A stretch of 64,000 nucleotides of DNA from Crossiella equi (GCF_017876755.1 NZ_JAGIOO010000001.1:6557786-6621785), one strand, 5' to 3'. Shown: positions 26,229 to 35,834, counted from the stretch's first letter. The notes: generated by a model not told the origin, from the letters alone. Translations and numbers: made by a program.

Positions 26229-26756
26229 TCAGGTGCGCTGGCGGGCCCGGAAGGCGGCCACGTGCACGCGGTTCGCGCAGCGGGCCGAGCAGAAGCGCTT
26301 CGCGCGGTTGGTCGAGGTGTCCAGGAAGTAGGTGGCGCAGTCCTCGGCCGCGCAATGGCCCCAGCGGTCCAGGCCGTGGCGGACGACTGCCTGAGCGAGG
26401 CCCCAGGCAGCCGCCGCGGCTACTTCCTGGGCTGGTGGGGCGTCTGGTTCGGCCACGTGGATGTGCCAGTTCGGGACGTCCTCGTCGCTGCCGTGGCCGG
26501 ACAGGCGCGGGCGTGGCGGGTGGGCCGCCAGCAGGAGGTTCACCGTGCTCAGGACCTTGCTCGGGCTGCCCTTGACGGCCGCGTCCAGGGCCGTGCGCAG
26601 GCCCAGCGCGACCTCGCGGAGGGTCTCCAGGTCCGACTCCGTGGTGCGTTCGGCCCACCAGGGCTCGTCGTGGAGTGCCGCGCGCAGTTCCTCGAGGTCG
26701 CCCAGGCTCGCGTTGGCCAGGCGCAGGGCCACGTCGAGGTAATCAGCGTTGTCCAA
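26229..26756 (-). CDS. CGNR zinc finger protein
   Basis: A 175-residue protein. An ABATE-type N-terminal domain (about 1-130) is followed by a CGNR zinc finger with CAAEDCATYFLD and FCSARCANRVHV, the four Cys coordinating zinc. Such proteins are presumed DNA-binding transcription regulators. The start is TTG at 26756 with AAGGA 6 nt upstream. Divergent from the MATE gene with a 72-bp gap, so it may regulate that transporter; this is inference. Confidence 0.82.
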   Translation of the reverse strand: MDNADYLDVALRLANASLGDLEELRAALHDEPWWAERTTESDLETLREVALGLRTALDAAVKGSPSKVLSTVNLLLAAHPPRPRLSGHGSDEDVPNWHIHVAEPDAPPAQEVAAAAAWGLAQAVVRHGLDRWGHCAAEDCATYFLDTSTNRAKRFCSARCANRVHVAAFRARQRT

Positions 26757-26828
26757 TGTCGGTCCTTACGTCTACGCTGCCATCTGTCAGGGGCCAATGA
26801 GCTAAGAGCACCTTACCGGGAGGTTGTG
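26757..26828. promoter_or_regulatory. Divergent promoter region, CGNR gene / MATE gene
   Basis: A 72-bp gap that must hold both promoters. Ribosome binding sites are AAGGA before the TTG of the zinc finger gene and GGGAGG before the GTG of the MATE gene. The short shared space suggests that one product may control the other. Confidence 0.35.
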
Positions 26829-28142
26829 GTGGAGCAGGTGCCGTTGCGGCGGATTCTGTCGCTGGCGTTGCCGGCGCTGCTGGTGCTGGCCGCCGAGCCG
26901 CTCTACCTCCTGGTGGACACCGCCGTGGTCGGGCGGCTCGGGGCGGTGCCGCTGGCCGCGCTGGCCGTAGGCGGGGTCGTGCTGGCCCAGATCTCGACCC
27001 AGCTGACGTTCCTGTCCTACGGCACGACCGCGCGTGCCGCCCGGCTGCACGGGGCGGGCCGACGGAGCGAGGCGGTGGCCGAGGGGGTGCAGGCGACCTG
27101 GCTGGCGCTGGGTCTCGGCGCGGTCCTGGTCCTGGTCGGGCAGGTGCTGGCCGGGCCGGTCGCGCGGGCGCTGGCGGGGGAGGGGCCGGTGGCCGACTCG
27201 GCGGTGTCCTGGCTGCGCATCGCGCTGTTCGGGGCCCCGCTGATCCTGGTGACGATGGCGGGCAACGGGTGGATGCGCGGAGTGCAGGACACCGCGCGGC
27301 CCATGCGGTACGTGCTGTTCGGCAACGCGCTCTCCGCGCTGCTCTGCCCGGTCTTCGTGCACGGGTTCGGGTCCTTCCCGGGCTGGGGCCTGGAGGGGTC
27401 CGCAGTGGCGAACGTGCTGGCCCAGGCGGTCTCGGCCGCGTTGTTCCTGTGGGCGCTGGGGGTGGAGCGCGTGCCGCTGCGGCCGCACTGGCACGGCATG
27501 CTCGCCCAGCTCGGCCTGGGCCGGGACCTGCTGCTGCGCAGCCTCGCCTTCCAGGCGTGCTTCGTCTCCGCCGCCGCCGTCGCGGCGCGCACCTCGGCGG
27601 CCACGGCCGGGGCGCACCAGGTGGTGCTGCAGCTGTGGACCTTCCTCGCCCTGGTGCTCGACTCGCTGGCCATCGCCGCGCAGTCCCTGGTCGGCGCTGA
27701 GCTCGGGGCGGGTCGATCCGACCGCGCCCGCGGGCTGGCCAAGCAGGTCACCGGGTACGGGCTGGTGTTCGGGATCGTGCTCGGGGTGCTCTTCGCCGCG
27801 CTCTCCGGGGTGCTGCCTGGCGTGTTCACCCCGGATGCCGGGGTGCTCGCCGAGATCCCGCACGCGTGGTGGTTCTTCGTCGCGCTGCAGCCGGTCGCCG
27901 GGGTGGTGTTCGCCCTGGACGGGGTGCTGCTCGGGGCTGGGGACGCGGCGTTCATGCGCAACGCCACGCTGCTGTCCGCCGCATTGGGATTCTTGCCGTT
28001 GGTCTGGTTGGCCATGGCTTTTGACTGGGGTCTGCTGGGAATCTGGACGGGGCTCAGCGCGTTCATGCTCCTGAGATTGGCTGCTGTCGTTTGGCGTGTC
28101 GCCGACGGCCGGTGGGCGGTCGAAGGCGCCGTCCGTGCGTGA
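26829..28142 (+). CDS. dinF: MATE family efflux transporter (DinF-like)
   Basis: A 437-residue membrane protein with about 12 transmembrane helices in two MATE halves (repeat from about residue 10 and again from about 235). LALPALLVLAAEPLYLLVDTAVVGRLG is the typical first helix pair of the DinF subgroup. It exports cationic drugs or metabolites by H+ or Na+ antiport. The GTG at 26829 is chosen because GGGAGG ends 5 nt upstream. Position matches Rv2836c, called DinF in mycobacteria. Confidence 0.85.
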   Translation: MEQVPLRRILSLALPALLVLAAEPLYLLVDTAVVGRLGAVPLAALAVGGVVLAQISTQLTFLSYGTTARAARLHGAGRRSEAVAEGVQATWLALGLGAVLVLVGQVLAGPVARALAGEGPVADSAVSWLRIALFGAPLILVTMAGNGWMRGVQDTARPMRYVLFGNALSALLCPVFVHGFGSFPGWGLEGSAVANVLAQAVSAALFLWALGVERVPLRPHWHGMLAQLGLGRDLLLRSLAFQACFVSAAAVAARTSAATAGAHQVVLQLWTFLALVLDSLAIAAQSLVGAELGAGRSDRARGLAKQVTGYGLVFGIVLGVLFAALSGVLPGVFTPDAGVLAEIPHAWWFFVALQPVAGVVFALDGVLLGAGDAAFMRNATLLSAALGFLPLVWLAMAFDWGLLGIWTGLSAFMLLRLAAVVWRVADGRWAVEGAVRA

Positions 28143-28267
28143 GCTCGCACCTGTGGGGCGGGACACGCCTCAGTTCGGTAACACGAACAGATGGTCATCC
28201 GACGTATGAGATGGGCCAGCGTCGGCCGCACTCGAACTTCCGACTTCGTTCTTCCTGGAGGGTTTCC

Positions 28268-29605
28268 TTGTCGGCCGAGCGTGCCCGCCGTCAGGCGTGG
28301 CTGGTCTGGTCCGTAGCGGTAATCGTTTACGTGGCCGCGGTGTTCCACCGCACGTCACTGGGGGTCGCCGGACCCCAGGCCGCCGAGCGCTTCGGCGTCG
28401 GTCCGGCCGCGCTCGGGGTGTTCACCGTGCTCCAGATCGGTGTCTACGCCGCCATGCAGATCCCGACCGGGCTGCTCGTCGACCGCTTCGGCCCACGCCG
28501 CGTGCTCGCCACGGCCGCGCTGCTGATCGGCACCGGCCAGGTGCTGTTCGCCCTCGCCGACTCCTATCCGCTCGCGCTGACTGCCCGCGCCGTGCTCGGC
28601 TGCGGCGACGCGATGACCTGGGTCAGCCTGCTGCGCCTGATCGCGGGGCACTTCCCGGCCCGTCGGTACGCGGTGGTCGTCTCGATCTCCGCGGCCCTGG
28701 GCGGCGCGGGCAACCTGGCCTCGACGGTGCCGCTGACCATGGCGCTGGACACCGTCGGCTGGACCACGACCTTCCTCGTCGGCGGCGGCCTGACCGCCGT
28801 CTACTCCGCGCTGGCCATCGCCCGCCTGCGCGATGTGCCCGAGGGCCAGCCCGCGCCGCTCGCCGAGCCGGTGCCGGTGCGCGCGGTCGGCCGCTCGGTC
28901 GCCTCGGCCTGGCGCATCCCGGGCACCCGCCTGGCGTTCTGGGTGCACTTCTCCACGATGTTCGCCCCCGCCGTGCTCGGCCTGCTGTGGGGCTACCCGT
29001 ACCTGACGCAGGCGCTGGGCTTCGGCGCGCACACCGCGAGTGCGCTGCTGGGCGTGCTGGTGCTGGGCGCGATCGTCGGCGGGCCCGTGTTCGGCACGCT
29101 CATCGGGCGCAAGCCGGAGCTGCGGATGCCGGTGGTACTGGGGTTCCTCGGTACGGCGGTCCTTACCTGGGCGGTGCTGCTCGGCTGGCCCGGCGGGCAC
29201 CCGCCGGTGGCGCTGGTGCTGCTCGCGCTGGCCGTGCTCTCCTTCGGCGGACCGGCCTCGACCGTGGCGTTCGCGCTGGCCAGGGACTACAACTCGCTGC
29301 GCACCGTGGGCACCGCGACCGGGCTGGTCAACGTCGGCGGGTTCACCGCGACCACGATCTCCGCGCTCAGCGTCGGGTTGCTGCTGGAGGTGGCCGCGCC
29401 GATGGGCACCGCCGCCTCCTTCCAGGTCGCGCTGTCAGCGGTCGCGCTGGTGCTGCTGTTCGGCACCTGGCGCACCGTGGTGTGGTGGCGGCGCGCGCGT
29501 GCGGTGGTGCTCGCGGCCGCCGCGCGGGGCGAGGACGTGCCGGTCCAGCTGCGCCTGCGCCGCTGGGACCACGCGGCCGCCGTGCCCGTGGCAGCCGCCG
29601 CGTAG
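28268..29605 (+). CDS. MFS transporter
   Basis: A 445-residue permease with about 12 transmembrane helices. Signature segments include HRTSLGVAGPQAAERFGVG in the first loop and GLLVDRFGPRRVLATAALL after helix 2 (the MFS G-x3-D-x-FGPRR motif). The TTG at 28268 is taken as the start because GGAGGG lies 5-6 nt upstream; the track-length upstream frame has no signal. Substrate unknown. Confidence 0.82.
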   Translation: MSAERARRQAWLVWSVAVIVYVAAVFHRTSLGVAGPQAAERFGVGPAALGVFTVLQIGVYAAMQIPTGLLVDRFGPRRVLATAALLIGTGQVLFALADSYPLALTARAVLGCGDAMTWVSLLRLIAGHFPARRYAVVVSISAALGGAGNLASTVPLTMALDTVGWTTTFLVGGGLTAVYSALAIARLRDVPEGQPAPLAEPVPVRAVGRSVASAWRIPGTRLAFWVHFSTMFAPAVLGLLWGYPYLTQALGFGAHTASALLGVLVLGAIVGGPVFGTLIGRKPELRMPVVLGFLGTAVLTWAVLLGWPGGHPPVALVLLALAVLSFGGPASTVAFALARDYNSLRTVGTATGLVNVGGFTATTISALSVGLLLEVAAPMGTAASFQVALSAVALVLLFGTWRTVVWWRRARAVVLAAAARGEDVPVQLRLRRWDHAAAVPVAAAA

Positions 29606-29613
29606 GCGCGTCC

Positions 29614-29619
29614 TAGGAT
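29614..29619 (+). promoter_or_regulatory. -10 box for truB
   Basis: TAGGAT, 8 nt before the GTG start; leaderless-type spacing. Confidence 0.5.
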
Positions 29620-29627
29620 CGCGCCTC

Positions 29628-30536
29628 GTGACCCGAGCTGAACGCGCCTCACGTCCCCCCGTGCCACCCGGCCTCGTCGTCGTCGACAAGCCGAGCGGGA
29701 TGACCTCCCACGACGTCGTCGCGCGGGTGCGCCGGATCCTGGGCACCCGCAAGGTCGGGCACGCCGGAACCCTGGACCCGATGGCCACCGGCGTGCTGGT
29801 GCTGGGCATCGAGCGCGCGACGAAGCTGCTGGGCCACCTGGCGCTGGACACCAAGGCCTACCTGGCGTGCATCCGCCTGGGCGCGGCGACCAGCACCGAC
29901 GACGCCGAGGGCGAGGTGACCTCCAGCGCGGACGCCTCGGGCGTGGCCGAGGAGGCGGTGCGCGCGGAGATCGCCAAGCTGACCGGCGACATCCTCCAGG
30001 TACCGAGCTCGGTGAGCGCGGTCAAGGTCGACGGGCAGCGCGCCTACGCACGGGTGCGCGCGGGCGAGGAGGTCGTGCTGGAGGCGCGGCCGGTGAACGT
30101 GGCCCGCTTCGACCTGCTCAACCTGCGCCGCGAGGGCGAGTTCACCGACCTGGACGTGCTGGTGGAGTGCTCCTCCGGCACCTACGTGCGCGCGCTGGCC
30201 CGTGACATCGGCCGCGAGCTGGGCGTCGGCGGGCACCTCAGCGCGCTGCGCCGCACCCGGGTCGGTCCGTTCGGGCTGGCTGTGGCGCGCACGCTGGAGA
30301 AGCTGGAGGAGGAGCCCCAGCTGAGCCTGGACCTGGACGCGGCGGTGGCCGCGGCGTTCCCACGCCGCGACGTCGACGCCAGCGCGGCGGCGGCGGTGGC
30401 GCACGGCGGCGCGCTGCCCGCGGCGGGCATCGAGGGCACCTACGGCGTGTTCTCCCCGAGCGGGAAGGTGATCGCACTGGCCAAGGACAACGCGGGCCGG
30501 GCCAAGCCGCTCGTGGTGCTCGCCCCGTCCGGCTGA
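29628..30536 (+). CDS. truB: tRNA pseudouridine(55) synthase TruB
   Basis: A 302-residue enzyme that makes pseudouridine-55 in the T-loop of tRNA. The catalytic signature KVGHAGTLDPMATGVL includes Asp50. Further family blocks: TKAYLACIRLG, SAVKVDGQRAYARVRAG, then SSGTYVRALARDIG and the C-terminal TruB domain (SALRRTRVGPF). The GTG is supported by TAGGAT 8 nt upstream, with no ribosome binding site, so the mRNA is probably leaderless. It is followed 28 bp later by ribF. Confidence 0.96.
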   Translation: MTRAERASRPPVPPGLVVVDKPSGMTSHDVVARVRRILGTRKVGHAGTLDPMATGVLVLGIERATKLLGHLALDTKAYLACIRLGAATSTDDAEGEVTSSADASGVAEEAVRAEIAKLTGDILQVPSSVSAVKVDGQRAYARVRAGEEVVLEARPVNVARFDLLNLRREGEFTDLDVLVECSSGTYVRALARDIGRELGVGGHLSALRRTRVGPFGLAVARTLEKLEEEPQLSLDLDAAVAAAFPRRDVDASAAAAVAHGGALPAAGIEGTYGVFSPSGKVIALAKDNAGRAKPLVVLAPSG

Positions 30537-30552
30537 CGATCTCGCCGACCCG

Positions 30553-30558
30553 TAGGCT
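30553..30558 (+). promoter_or_regulatory. -10 box for ribF
   Basis: TAGGCT, 6 nt before the GTG start; leaderless-type spacing. Confidence 0.5.
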
Positions 30559-30564
30559 CGCCTC

Positions 30565-31524
30565 GTGCAACGCTGGCGCGGACTGGACAACCTGCCTGGA
30601 GGCTGGGGCCGCTGTGTGCTGACCGTCGGGGTCTTCGACGGGGTGCACCGGGGCCACCAGCAGCTCATCGCCCGAGCCGTCGAGCTGGCGCGCGAACGCG
30701 GTTTGCCGAGCGTGGTGATGACCTTCGACCCGCATCCGGCGGAGGTCGTGCGCCCCGGCAGCCACCCGGCGCAGCTCACCACGCTCGCGCGGCGGGCGGA
30801 GCTGCTCGAGGAACTCGGCGTGGACGTGTTCTGCGTGCTGCCCTTCGGACCGGACGTCTCGCGCGTGCCCGCCGACGAGTTCGTGCACGAGCTGCTCGTC
30901 GACCGGCTGCACGTGGCGGCCGTGGTGGTGGGCGAGAACTTCCGCTTCGGCCACAAGGCCGCGGGCGACGTCGCGCTGCTGCGCTCCCTCGGCGCCCGCT
31001 TCGGGTTCACCGCCGAGGGCGTGCGGCTGCTGGCGGAGGACTCGGTCACCTTCTCCTCCACCTACATCCGCGCGTGCATCGACGCCGGGGACGTGGACGC
31101 CGCGGCGGCCGCGCTCGGTCGGCCGCACCGGCTGGAGGGCATCGTGGTGCGCGGGGACCAGCGTGGGCGGCTGCTCGGCTTCCCGACGGCGAACCTGTCC
31201 AGCCAGCGGCACGCGGCGGTGCCCGCCGACGGGGTGTACGCGGGGCGGCTGGTGCACACCGGGCACATCAGCCACGGCGTGCCCGGTCAGGTGCGCTCCC
31301 TGCCCGCGGCCATTTCGGTGGGCACCAACCCGACCTTCTCCGGCCGTGAGCGGCGGGTGGAGGCGTACGTCCTGGACATCAACGAGGACCTGTACGGGGA
31401 GCGGGTGGCGTTCGAGTTCGTGCACCGGCTGCGGTCGATGGAGCGTTACGACACCACCGACGCCCTCATCGCGCAGATGCACCTGGACGTGGCACAGACC
31501 AGGGAACTGCTCACCAACGAGTGA
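30565..31524 (+). CDS. ribF: Bifunctional riboflavin kinase / FAD synthetase
   Basis: A 319-residue enzyme converting riboflavin to FMN and then FAD. N-terminal adenylyltransferase: GVFDGVHRGHQQLI (around 19-32), FDPHPAEVV, and the FRFGHKAAGD segment. C-terminal riboflavin kinase from about residue 185: RGDQRGRLLGFPTANL and VGTNPTFSGRERRVEAYVLD. Starts on a GTG with a TAGGCT box 6 nt upstream. Placed after truB as in many actinobacteria. Confidence 0.96.
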   Translation: MQRWRGLDNLPGGWGRCVLTVGVFDGVHRGHQQLIARAVELARERGLPSVVMTFDPHPAEVVRPGSHPAQLTTLARRAELLEELGVDVFCVLPFGPDVSRVPADEFVHELLVDRLHVAAVVVGENFRFGHKAAGDVALLRSLGARFGFTAEGVRLLAEDSVTFSSTYIRACIDAGDVDAAAAALGRPHRLEGIVVRGDQRGRLLGFPTANLSSQRHAAVPADGVYAGRLVHTGHISHGVPGQVRSLPAAISVGTNPTFSGRERRVEAYVLDINEDLYGERVAFEFVHRLRSMERYDTTDALIAQMHLDVAQTRELLTNE

Positions 31525-31650
31525 ACCCGTGGCGGGTGCACTTGCGAACGCCTCGGCGGTTCGTGCCGGGCGCGGCCGCCTGGCCTGGCAGGATTCACGA
31601 CGCGGAACCGCAGGTCGCCGGGGACCGAGCCAACTGGGAGTGCAATAGCA

Positions 31651-32130
31651 GTGGAGGAACAGAAGATCGTCCAGCGCAACCTCGCGCTGCAGCGCGAGTG
31701 GTACGGCGAGCCACTGGGTGACCGGGTCCGGCGACTGGTCGTGGCCTACGACATCTCCCAGGCCCAGCTGGCCGACGTGCTCGGCATCAGCGCCCCAATG
31801 CTGAGCCAGGTGATGAGCGGGCGGCGGGCGAAGATCGGCAACCCGTCGGTGCTGGCCCGCATGGTCATGCTGGAGCGGCGCGTGCTCACCCCGGGCGTCG
31901 CGGCCGGGGAGAAGGCCGCCATCGAAGAGGCGCTGGCGCAGGTCCGCGACTCCAAGCCCAAGGTCAGCATGGACACCCTGCCGGTGGACGAGGGGCGTGC
32001 TGAGGCGACCGCGCTCAACCGGCTACGGGACCTGGCGGTGTCCGAGGAGCTCAGCGGGGCGGCGGACCTGCTGGCCGGGCGCTACCCGGCGCTCGCCGAC
32101 CTGCTGCGCCGGGCGGCGGACGAGGGCTGA
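31651..32130 (+). CDS. XRE-type helix-turn-helix protein
   Basis: A 159-residue DNA-binding protein. A helix-turn-helix of the Cro/C1 type lies near residues 30-60 (SQAQLADVLGISAPMLSQVMSGRR). The C-terminal region (EEALAQVRDSKP and following) is helical. The GTG start has GGGAG about 11 nt upstream. Sits between ribF and thpR with gaps of over 100 bp on both sides, so it is probably transcribed alone. Target genes unknown. Confidence 0.82.
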   Translation: MEEQKIVQRNLALQREWYGEPLGDRVRRLVVAYDISQAQLADVLGISAPMLSQVMSGRRAKIGNPSVLARMVMLERRVLTPGVAAGEKAAIEEALAQVRDSKPKVSMDTLPVDEGRAEATALNRLRDLAVSEELSGAADLLAGRYPALADLLRRAADEG

Positions 32131-32317
32131 CCCGCCGCGGCGAACGGGGGCTGGCCTTCGGTGCCGGGTGGCTGGCCACCGGAGCTGACCGCAGCTCGGG
32201 TAAGGGCCCGTTCCGTCTCCTGCTGCTTACCGGCCGACCAGCGCTCGCGCCGCCCGGGCGCCCGGCGTGCAAGTGGCGCTGAGACTGTCCGGCGCTGACC
32301 GAACCCACTGGGGACAC
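32131..32317. other. Gap between the HTH gene and thpR
   Basis: About 187 bp with no gene seen. GGTAAG (32199-32204) could pair with CTTACC (32226-32231) as a 6-bp stem around a 21-nt loop, a possible weak terminator for the helix-turn-helix gene. Confidence 0.3.
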
Positions 32318-32863
32318 ATGACCGACGACCTCGCGCGGTTGTTCACCGCGCTCTGGTTGCCCGCCGACGTCCGCGACCACCTCGCCGACCACCTCGCCGC
32401 CGCGGGCGGCCACGCCGTGCGTGGTACCAAGCCTGAACCGGTCGAACGCTGGCACCTCACGCTCTGCTTCCACGGCGAACTTCCGATCGAGCGACAGGTC
32501 GCCCGTCTCAGTGAAGTCCTGCGCGGCTTACCCGCTCCGACGCTGCGGCTGCGCGGGGCCGGCGAGTTCCACAACGGACCGAAGGGCGTGCTGTGGGCGG
32601 GCGTCGAGCCCGCCACGCCCGGTGACGGGCGGGCGCTGCACGCCCTCGCGCTGGCCGCCGGGGCCGACCGGGACCGGTTCGACCCGCACCTCACGCTGCT
32701 GCGCTGGACCGGCCCCCGCCCGGAAACCCGGTCGCTGGACACCGCGCTGGCCGACTACACTGGCCCTTGGTGGACGCCGACGGAGCTCGCCCTGGTCCGC
32801 AGTGACCGGACGCCGAGCGGCCCCCACTACACCTCTGTGGCGCGGCTCGCCCTGACCTGCTGA
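32318..32863 (+). CDS. thpR: RNA 2',3'-cyclic phosphodiesterase (2H family)
   Basis: A 181-residue 2H phosphoesterase. Two H-x-T motifs are visible, WHLTLCFHGE near 46-55 and FDPHLTLLRW near 125-134, which form the active site. It hydrolyses 2',3'-cyclic phosphate ends, possibly in RNA repair. The ATG at 32318 is chosen; an in-frame start at 32267 would add 17 residues with no family match. Confidence 0.85.
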   Translation: MTDDLARLFTALWLPADVRDHLADHLAAAGGHAVRGTKPEPVERWHLTLCFHGELPIERQVARLSEVLRGLPAPTLRLRGAGEFHNGPKGVLWAGVEPATPGDGRALHALALAAGADRDRFDPHLTLLRWTGPRPETRSLDTALADYTGPWWTPTELALVRSDRTPSGPHYTSVARLALTC

Positions 32864-32993
32864 GACGCCCGGGGTACCTGCTGCTACCCTCGACCTTTGG
32901 GTCCGGCTGCGTTCCGTGGCGGCCGGTACCGTCCAACCCCCGCCGGGTCGGTGAGGGGCCGCACGGAACCAGCGAAGTACAGGAGAAACACGC

Positions 32994-33263
32994 GTGGCAC
33001 TGTCCACTGACCAGAAGAAGACCATCCTCGGCGAGTACGCCACCCACGAGGGCGACACCGGTTCCCCGGAGGCCCAGGTGGCCCTGCTGAGCAAGCGCAT
33101 CAGCGGCCTCACCGAGCACCTGAAGACCCACAAGCACGACCACCACTCGCGCCGCGGGCTGCTGCTGATGGTCGGCCGCCGTCGCCGCCTGCTGGACTAC
33201 CTCAAGAAGAGCGACATCGAGCGCTACCGCTCGCTGATCGCCCGTCTCGGCCTGCGCCGGTGA
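32994..33263 (+). CDS. rpsO: 30S ribosomal protein S15
   Basis: An 89-residue ribosomal protein, the normal length. Hallmarks: [17 protein letters not shown] and [12 protein letters not shown] near the middle, with the C-terminal [10 protein letters not shown] block. It binds 16S rRNA near the central domain and can repress its own translation. The GTG start has AGGAG upstream. A strong terminator follows it, and a structured spacer leads into pnp. Confidence 0.98.
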   Translation: MALSTDQKKTILGEYATHEGDTGSPEAQVALLSKRISGLTEHLKTHKHDHHSRRGLLLMVGRRRRLLDYLKKSDIERYRSLIARLGLRR

Positions 33264-33270
33264 CTTGAGA

Positions 33271-33303
33271 CCGAGGGGGAGCGGCCTGGCCGCTCCCCCT
33301 CGG
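33271..33303. terminator. Hairpin after rpsO
   Basis: CCGAGGGGGAGCGGCC and its complement form a stem of 14-16 bp over a tight loop, 7 nt past the rpsO stop. It could be a partial terminator, because pnp is normally read through from rpsO. Confidence 0.8.
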
Positions 33304-33555
33304 TACATCACGATCGCGTTCGCCCAAGGCGCGCGCGAAGGCTGGATGCAGTAAAACTCCAGCCAGTACAACGAGAAGGGCCCGCGCGCCTACCCAGGCC
33401 GCGGAAGTGGGACGCCGGTCCTCGGTAGTGGTTCCCGGGCACGAGCCCCGGGAGCTTCGATCGAAGACCGGCACACGTTCACACAGCGAACACTTCCGCC
33501 GGGACAGCCGCGTGGTGGCCCTCCTGAAGAGAAAACAACAAGAGGAGAAAACCAC
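33304..33555. promoter_or_regulatory. rpsO-pnp intergenic region
   Basis: About 250 bp with no gene. It includes the hairpin structure listed separately and an AGGAG site at 33543-33547 for pnp. Possible promoter elements are not clear. Confidence 0.4.
33414..33472 (+). other. Structured rpsO-pnp spacer (possible RNase III site)
   Basis: GCCGGTC at 33414-33420 pairs with GACCGGC at 33466-33472. Inside, TCCCGGG (33433-33439) pairs with CCCGGGA (33447-33453) over a 7-nt loop, and CTTCGATCGAAG at 33455-33466 is a palindrome. In Streptomyces and E. coli the rpsO-pnp spacer forms a hairpin cut by RNase III to control pnp; this may be the same device. Confidence 0.5.
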
Positions 33556-35787
33556 GTGACCGATGTCGAGATCTACGAAGCGACCGCCGTCCTGGACAAC
33601 GGCAAGTTCGGCTCCAGGACCGTTCGCTTCGAGACCGGCCGCCTGGCCCGTCAGGCCGCGGGCAGCGTCGTCGCCTACCTGGACGACGAGACCATGCTGC
33701 TCTCCGCCACCACGGCGTCCAAGCACCCGAAGGACCACCTCGACTTCTTCCCGCTGACGGTCGACGTCGAGGAGCGGATGTACGCCGCGGGTCGCATCCC
33801 CGGCTCGTTCTTCCGCCGCGAGGGCCGCCCCTCCACCGACGCGGTGCTCACCTGCCGCCTCATCGACCGCCCGCTGCGCCCGTCCTTCGTGGACGGTCTG
33901 CGCAACGAGATCCAGGTCGTCGTGACGGTCATGAGCCTCGCGCCGTCCGACCTCTACGACGTGCTGGCCATCAACGCCGCCTCGGCGTCCACCCAGCTCG
34001 CGGGCCTGCCCTTCTCCGGCCCGATCGGCGGCACCCGCGTCGCCCTGATCGAGGGCCAGTGGGTCGCGTTCCCGACCTACGAGCAGCTCGAGAACGCCGT
34101 CTTCGACATGGTCGTGGCCGGCCGCATCGTCGGTGACGACGTCGCGATCATGATGGTCGAGGCCGAGGCCACCGACAAGACGATCGAGCTCGTCGCGGGC
34201 GGCGCCACCGCGCCCACCGAGCAGGTCGTGGCCGACGGCCTCGAGGCCGCCAAGCCGTTCATCCGCGCGCTGTGCGTGGCCCAGCAGGAGCTGGCCGCCG
34301 ACGCCGCCAAGGAGACCGCCGAGTACCCCGTGTACCTGGCGTACGAGGCCGACGTCTTCGCCGCCGTCGAGGCCGCCGTGGCCGCCGAGCTCACCGAGGC
34401 GCTGACCATCGCGGACAAGCAGGAGCGCGAGGGCCGCCTCGACCAGATCAAGGTCAAGGTGCTCGAGACCCTGGTGCCGGACACCGAGGCCGAGTTCGCG
34501 GGCCGCGAGAAGGAGATCGGCGCGGCGTTCCGCTCGCTGACCAAGAAGTCGGTGCGCCAGCGCATCCTGCGCGACAAGGTCCGCATCGACGGCCGCGGCG
34601 TCTCCGACATCCGCAGCCTGGGCGCCGAGGTCGCGGTCATCCCGCGCACCCACGGCTCCGCCCTGTTCGAGCGCGGCGAGACCCAGATCCTGGGTGTGAC
34701 CACCCTGAACATGCTCCGCTTGGAGCAGCAGGTGGACTCGCTGTCCCCGGAGACGCACAAGCGCTACATGCACCACTACAACTTCCCGCCGTACTCCACC
34801 GGTGAGACCGGCCGCGTCGGCTCCCCGAAGCGGCGCGAGATCGGGCACGGCGCGCTGGCCGAGCGGGCGCTCATGCCCGTGCTGCCCACCCGCGAGGAGT
34901 TCCCCTACGCCATCCGGCAGGTCTCCGAGGCGCTGGGCTCCAACGGCTCCACCTCGATGGGCTCGGTCTGCGCCTCCACCATGTCGCTGCTCAACGCCGG
35001 TGTGCCGCTGAAGGCGCCGGTCGCGGGCATCGCCATGGGCCTGGTCTCCGACGAGGTCGACGGCAAGACCAGCTACGTCGCGCTCACCGACATCCTCGGT
35101 GCCGAGGACGCCTTCGGCGACATGGACTTCAAGGTCGCGGGCACCAAGGACTTCATCACCGCGCTGCAGCTGGACACCAAGCTCGACGGTATCCCCTCCG
35201 AGGTGCTCGCCGGTGCGCTCGGCCAGGCCCGCGACGCGCGCCTGACCCTGCTGGAGGTCATGGCCGAGGCCATCGACCGCCCGGACGAGATGAGCCCGTA
35301 CGCGCCTCGCGTGACCTCGGTGACCATCCCGGTCGACAAGATCGGCGAGGTGATCGGGCCGAAGGGCAAGATGATCAACTCGATCACCGACCAGACCGGT
35401 GCCGACATCTCCATCGAGGACAACGGCACCATCTACGTCGGTGCGGCGGACGGCCCGTCCGCGCAGGCCGCGATCGACCTCATCAACGCGATCGCCAACC
35501 CGCAGCTGCCGAAGGTCGGCGAGCGCTTCCTGGGCACCGTGGTCAAGACCGCGGCCTTCGGCGCGTTCGTCTCGCTGCTGCCGGGCAAGGACGGCCTGGT
35601 GCACATCTCCAAGCTGGGCAACGGCAAGCGCATCAACAAGGTCGAGGACGTCGTCAAGGTCGGTGACAAGCTCCGCGTGGAGATCGCCGACATCGACAGC
35701 CGCGGCAAGATCAGCCTCGTCGTGGTGAACGAGGAAGAGGCCGCCAAGACCGAGGGCGCGACCGCCCCGGAGCCGGCCGACGCGTGA
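33556..35787 (+). CDS. pnp: Polynucleotide phosphorylase (GpsI/PNPase)
   Basis: A 743-residue exoribonuclease and polymerase of the degradosome-type RNA turnover machinery. Two RNase PH domains (about 10-140 and 335-480; [15 protein letters not shown] at the start), a helical linker, then KH (about 595-650, [16 protein letters not shown]) and S1 (about 660-730, [19 protein letters not shown]) domains. In actinobacteria PNPase is linked to RNA decay and ppGpp metabolism. GTG start with AGGAG 8 nt upstream. Its stop overlaps a possible GTG of the M16 gene, but a terminator lies between, so the later GTG at 35853 is used for M16. Confidence 0.97.
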   Translation: MTDVEIYEATAVLDNGKFGSRTVRFETGRLARQAAGSVVAYLDDETMLLSATTASKHPKDHLDFFPLTVDVEERMYAAGRIPGSFFRREGRPSTDAVLTCRLIDRPLRPSFVDGLRNEIQVVVTVMSLAPSDLYDVLAINAASASTQLAGLPFSGPIGGTRVALIEGQWVAFPTYEQLENAVFDMVVAGRIVGDDVAIMMVEAEATDKTIELVAGGATAPTEQVVADGLEAAKPFIRALCVAQQELAADAAKETAEYPVYLAYEADVFAAVEAAVAAELTEALTIADKQEREGRLDQIKVKVLETLVPDTEAEFAGREKEIGAAFRSLTKKSVRQRILRDKVRIDGRGVSDIRSLGAEVAVIPRTHGSALFERGETQILGVTTLNMLRLEQQVDSLSPETHKRYMHHYNFPPYSTGETGRVGSPKRREIGHGALAERALMPVLPTREEFPYAIRQVSEALGSNGSTSMGSVCASTMSLLNAGVPLKAPVAGIAMGLVSDEVDGKTSYVALTDILGAEDAFGDMDFKVAGTKDFITALQLDTKLDGIPSEVLAGALGQARDARLTLLEVMAEAIDRPDEMSPYAPRVTSVTIPVDKIGEVIGPKGKMINSITDQTGADISIEDNGTIYVGAADGPSAQAAIDLINAIANPQLPKVGERFLGTVVKTAAFGAFVSLLPGKDGLVHISKLGNGKRINKVEDVVKVGDKLRVEIADIDSRGKISLVVVNEEEAAKTEGATAPEPADA

Positions 35788-35807
35788 GTCCGTCGCAGGA
35801 CAACAGG

Positions 35808-35834
35808 GCAGGGGGCGCTTCCGGCGCCCCCTGC
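35808..35834. terminator. Terminator between pnp and the M16 gene
   Basis: An 11-bp perfect stem (35808-35818 with 35824-35834) and a TTCCG loop, 20 nt past the pnp stop. It ends 18 nt before the M16 start. Confidence 0.75.

Noticed and set aside
32191-32235. Possible riboswitch (GGTAAG motif) upstream of thpR
   Set aside because: Only a 6-bp pairing is seen, and no conserved core of a known riboswitch class is present.
33202-35604. An 800-codon open frame antisense to pnp
   Set aside because: Shadow of GC-biased third positions in pnp; the sequence is V/L/G/D-rich with no recognisable domain.
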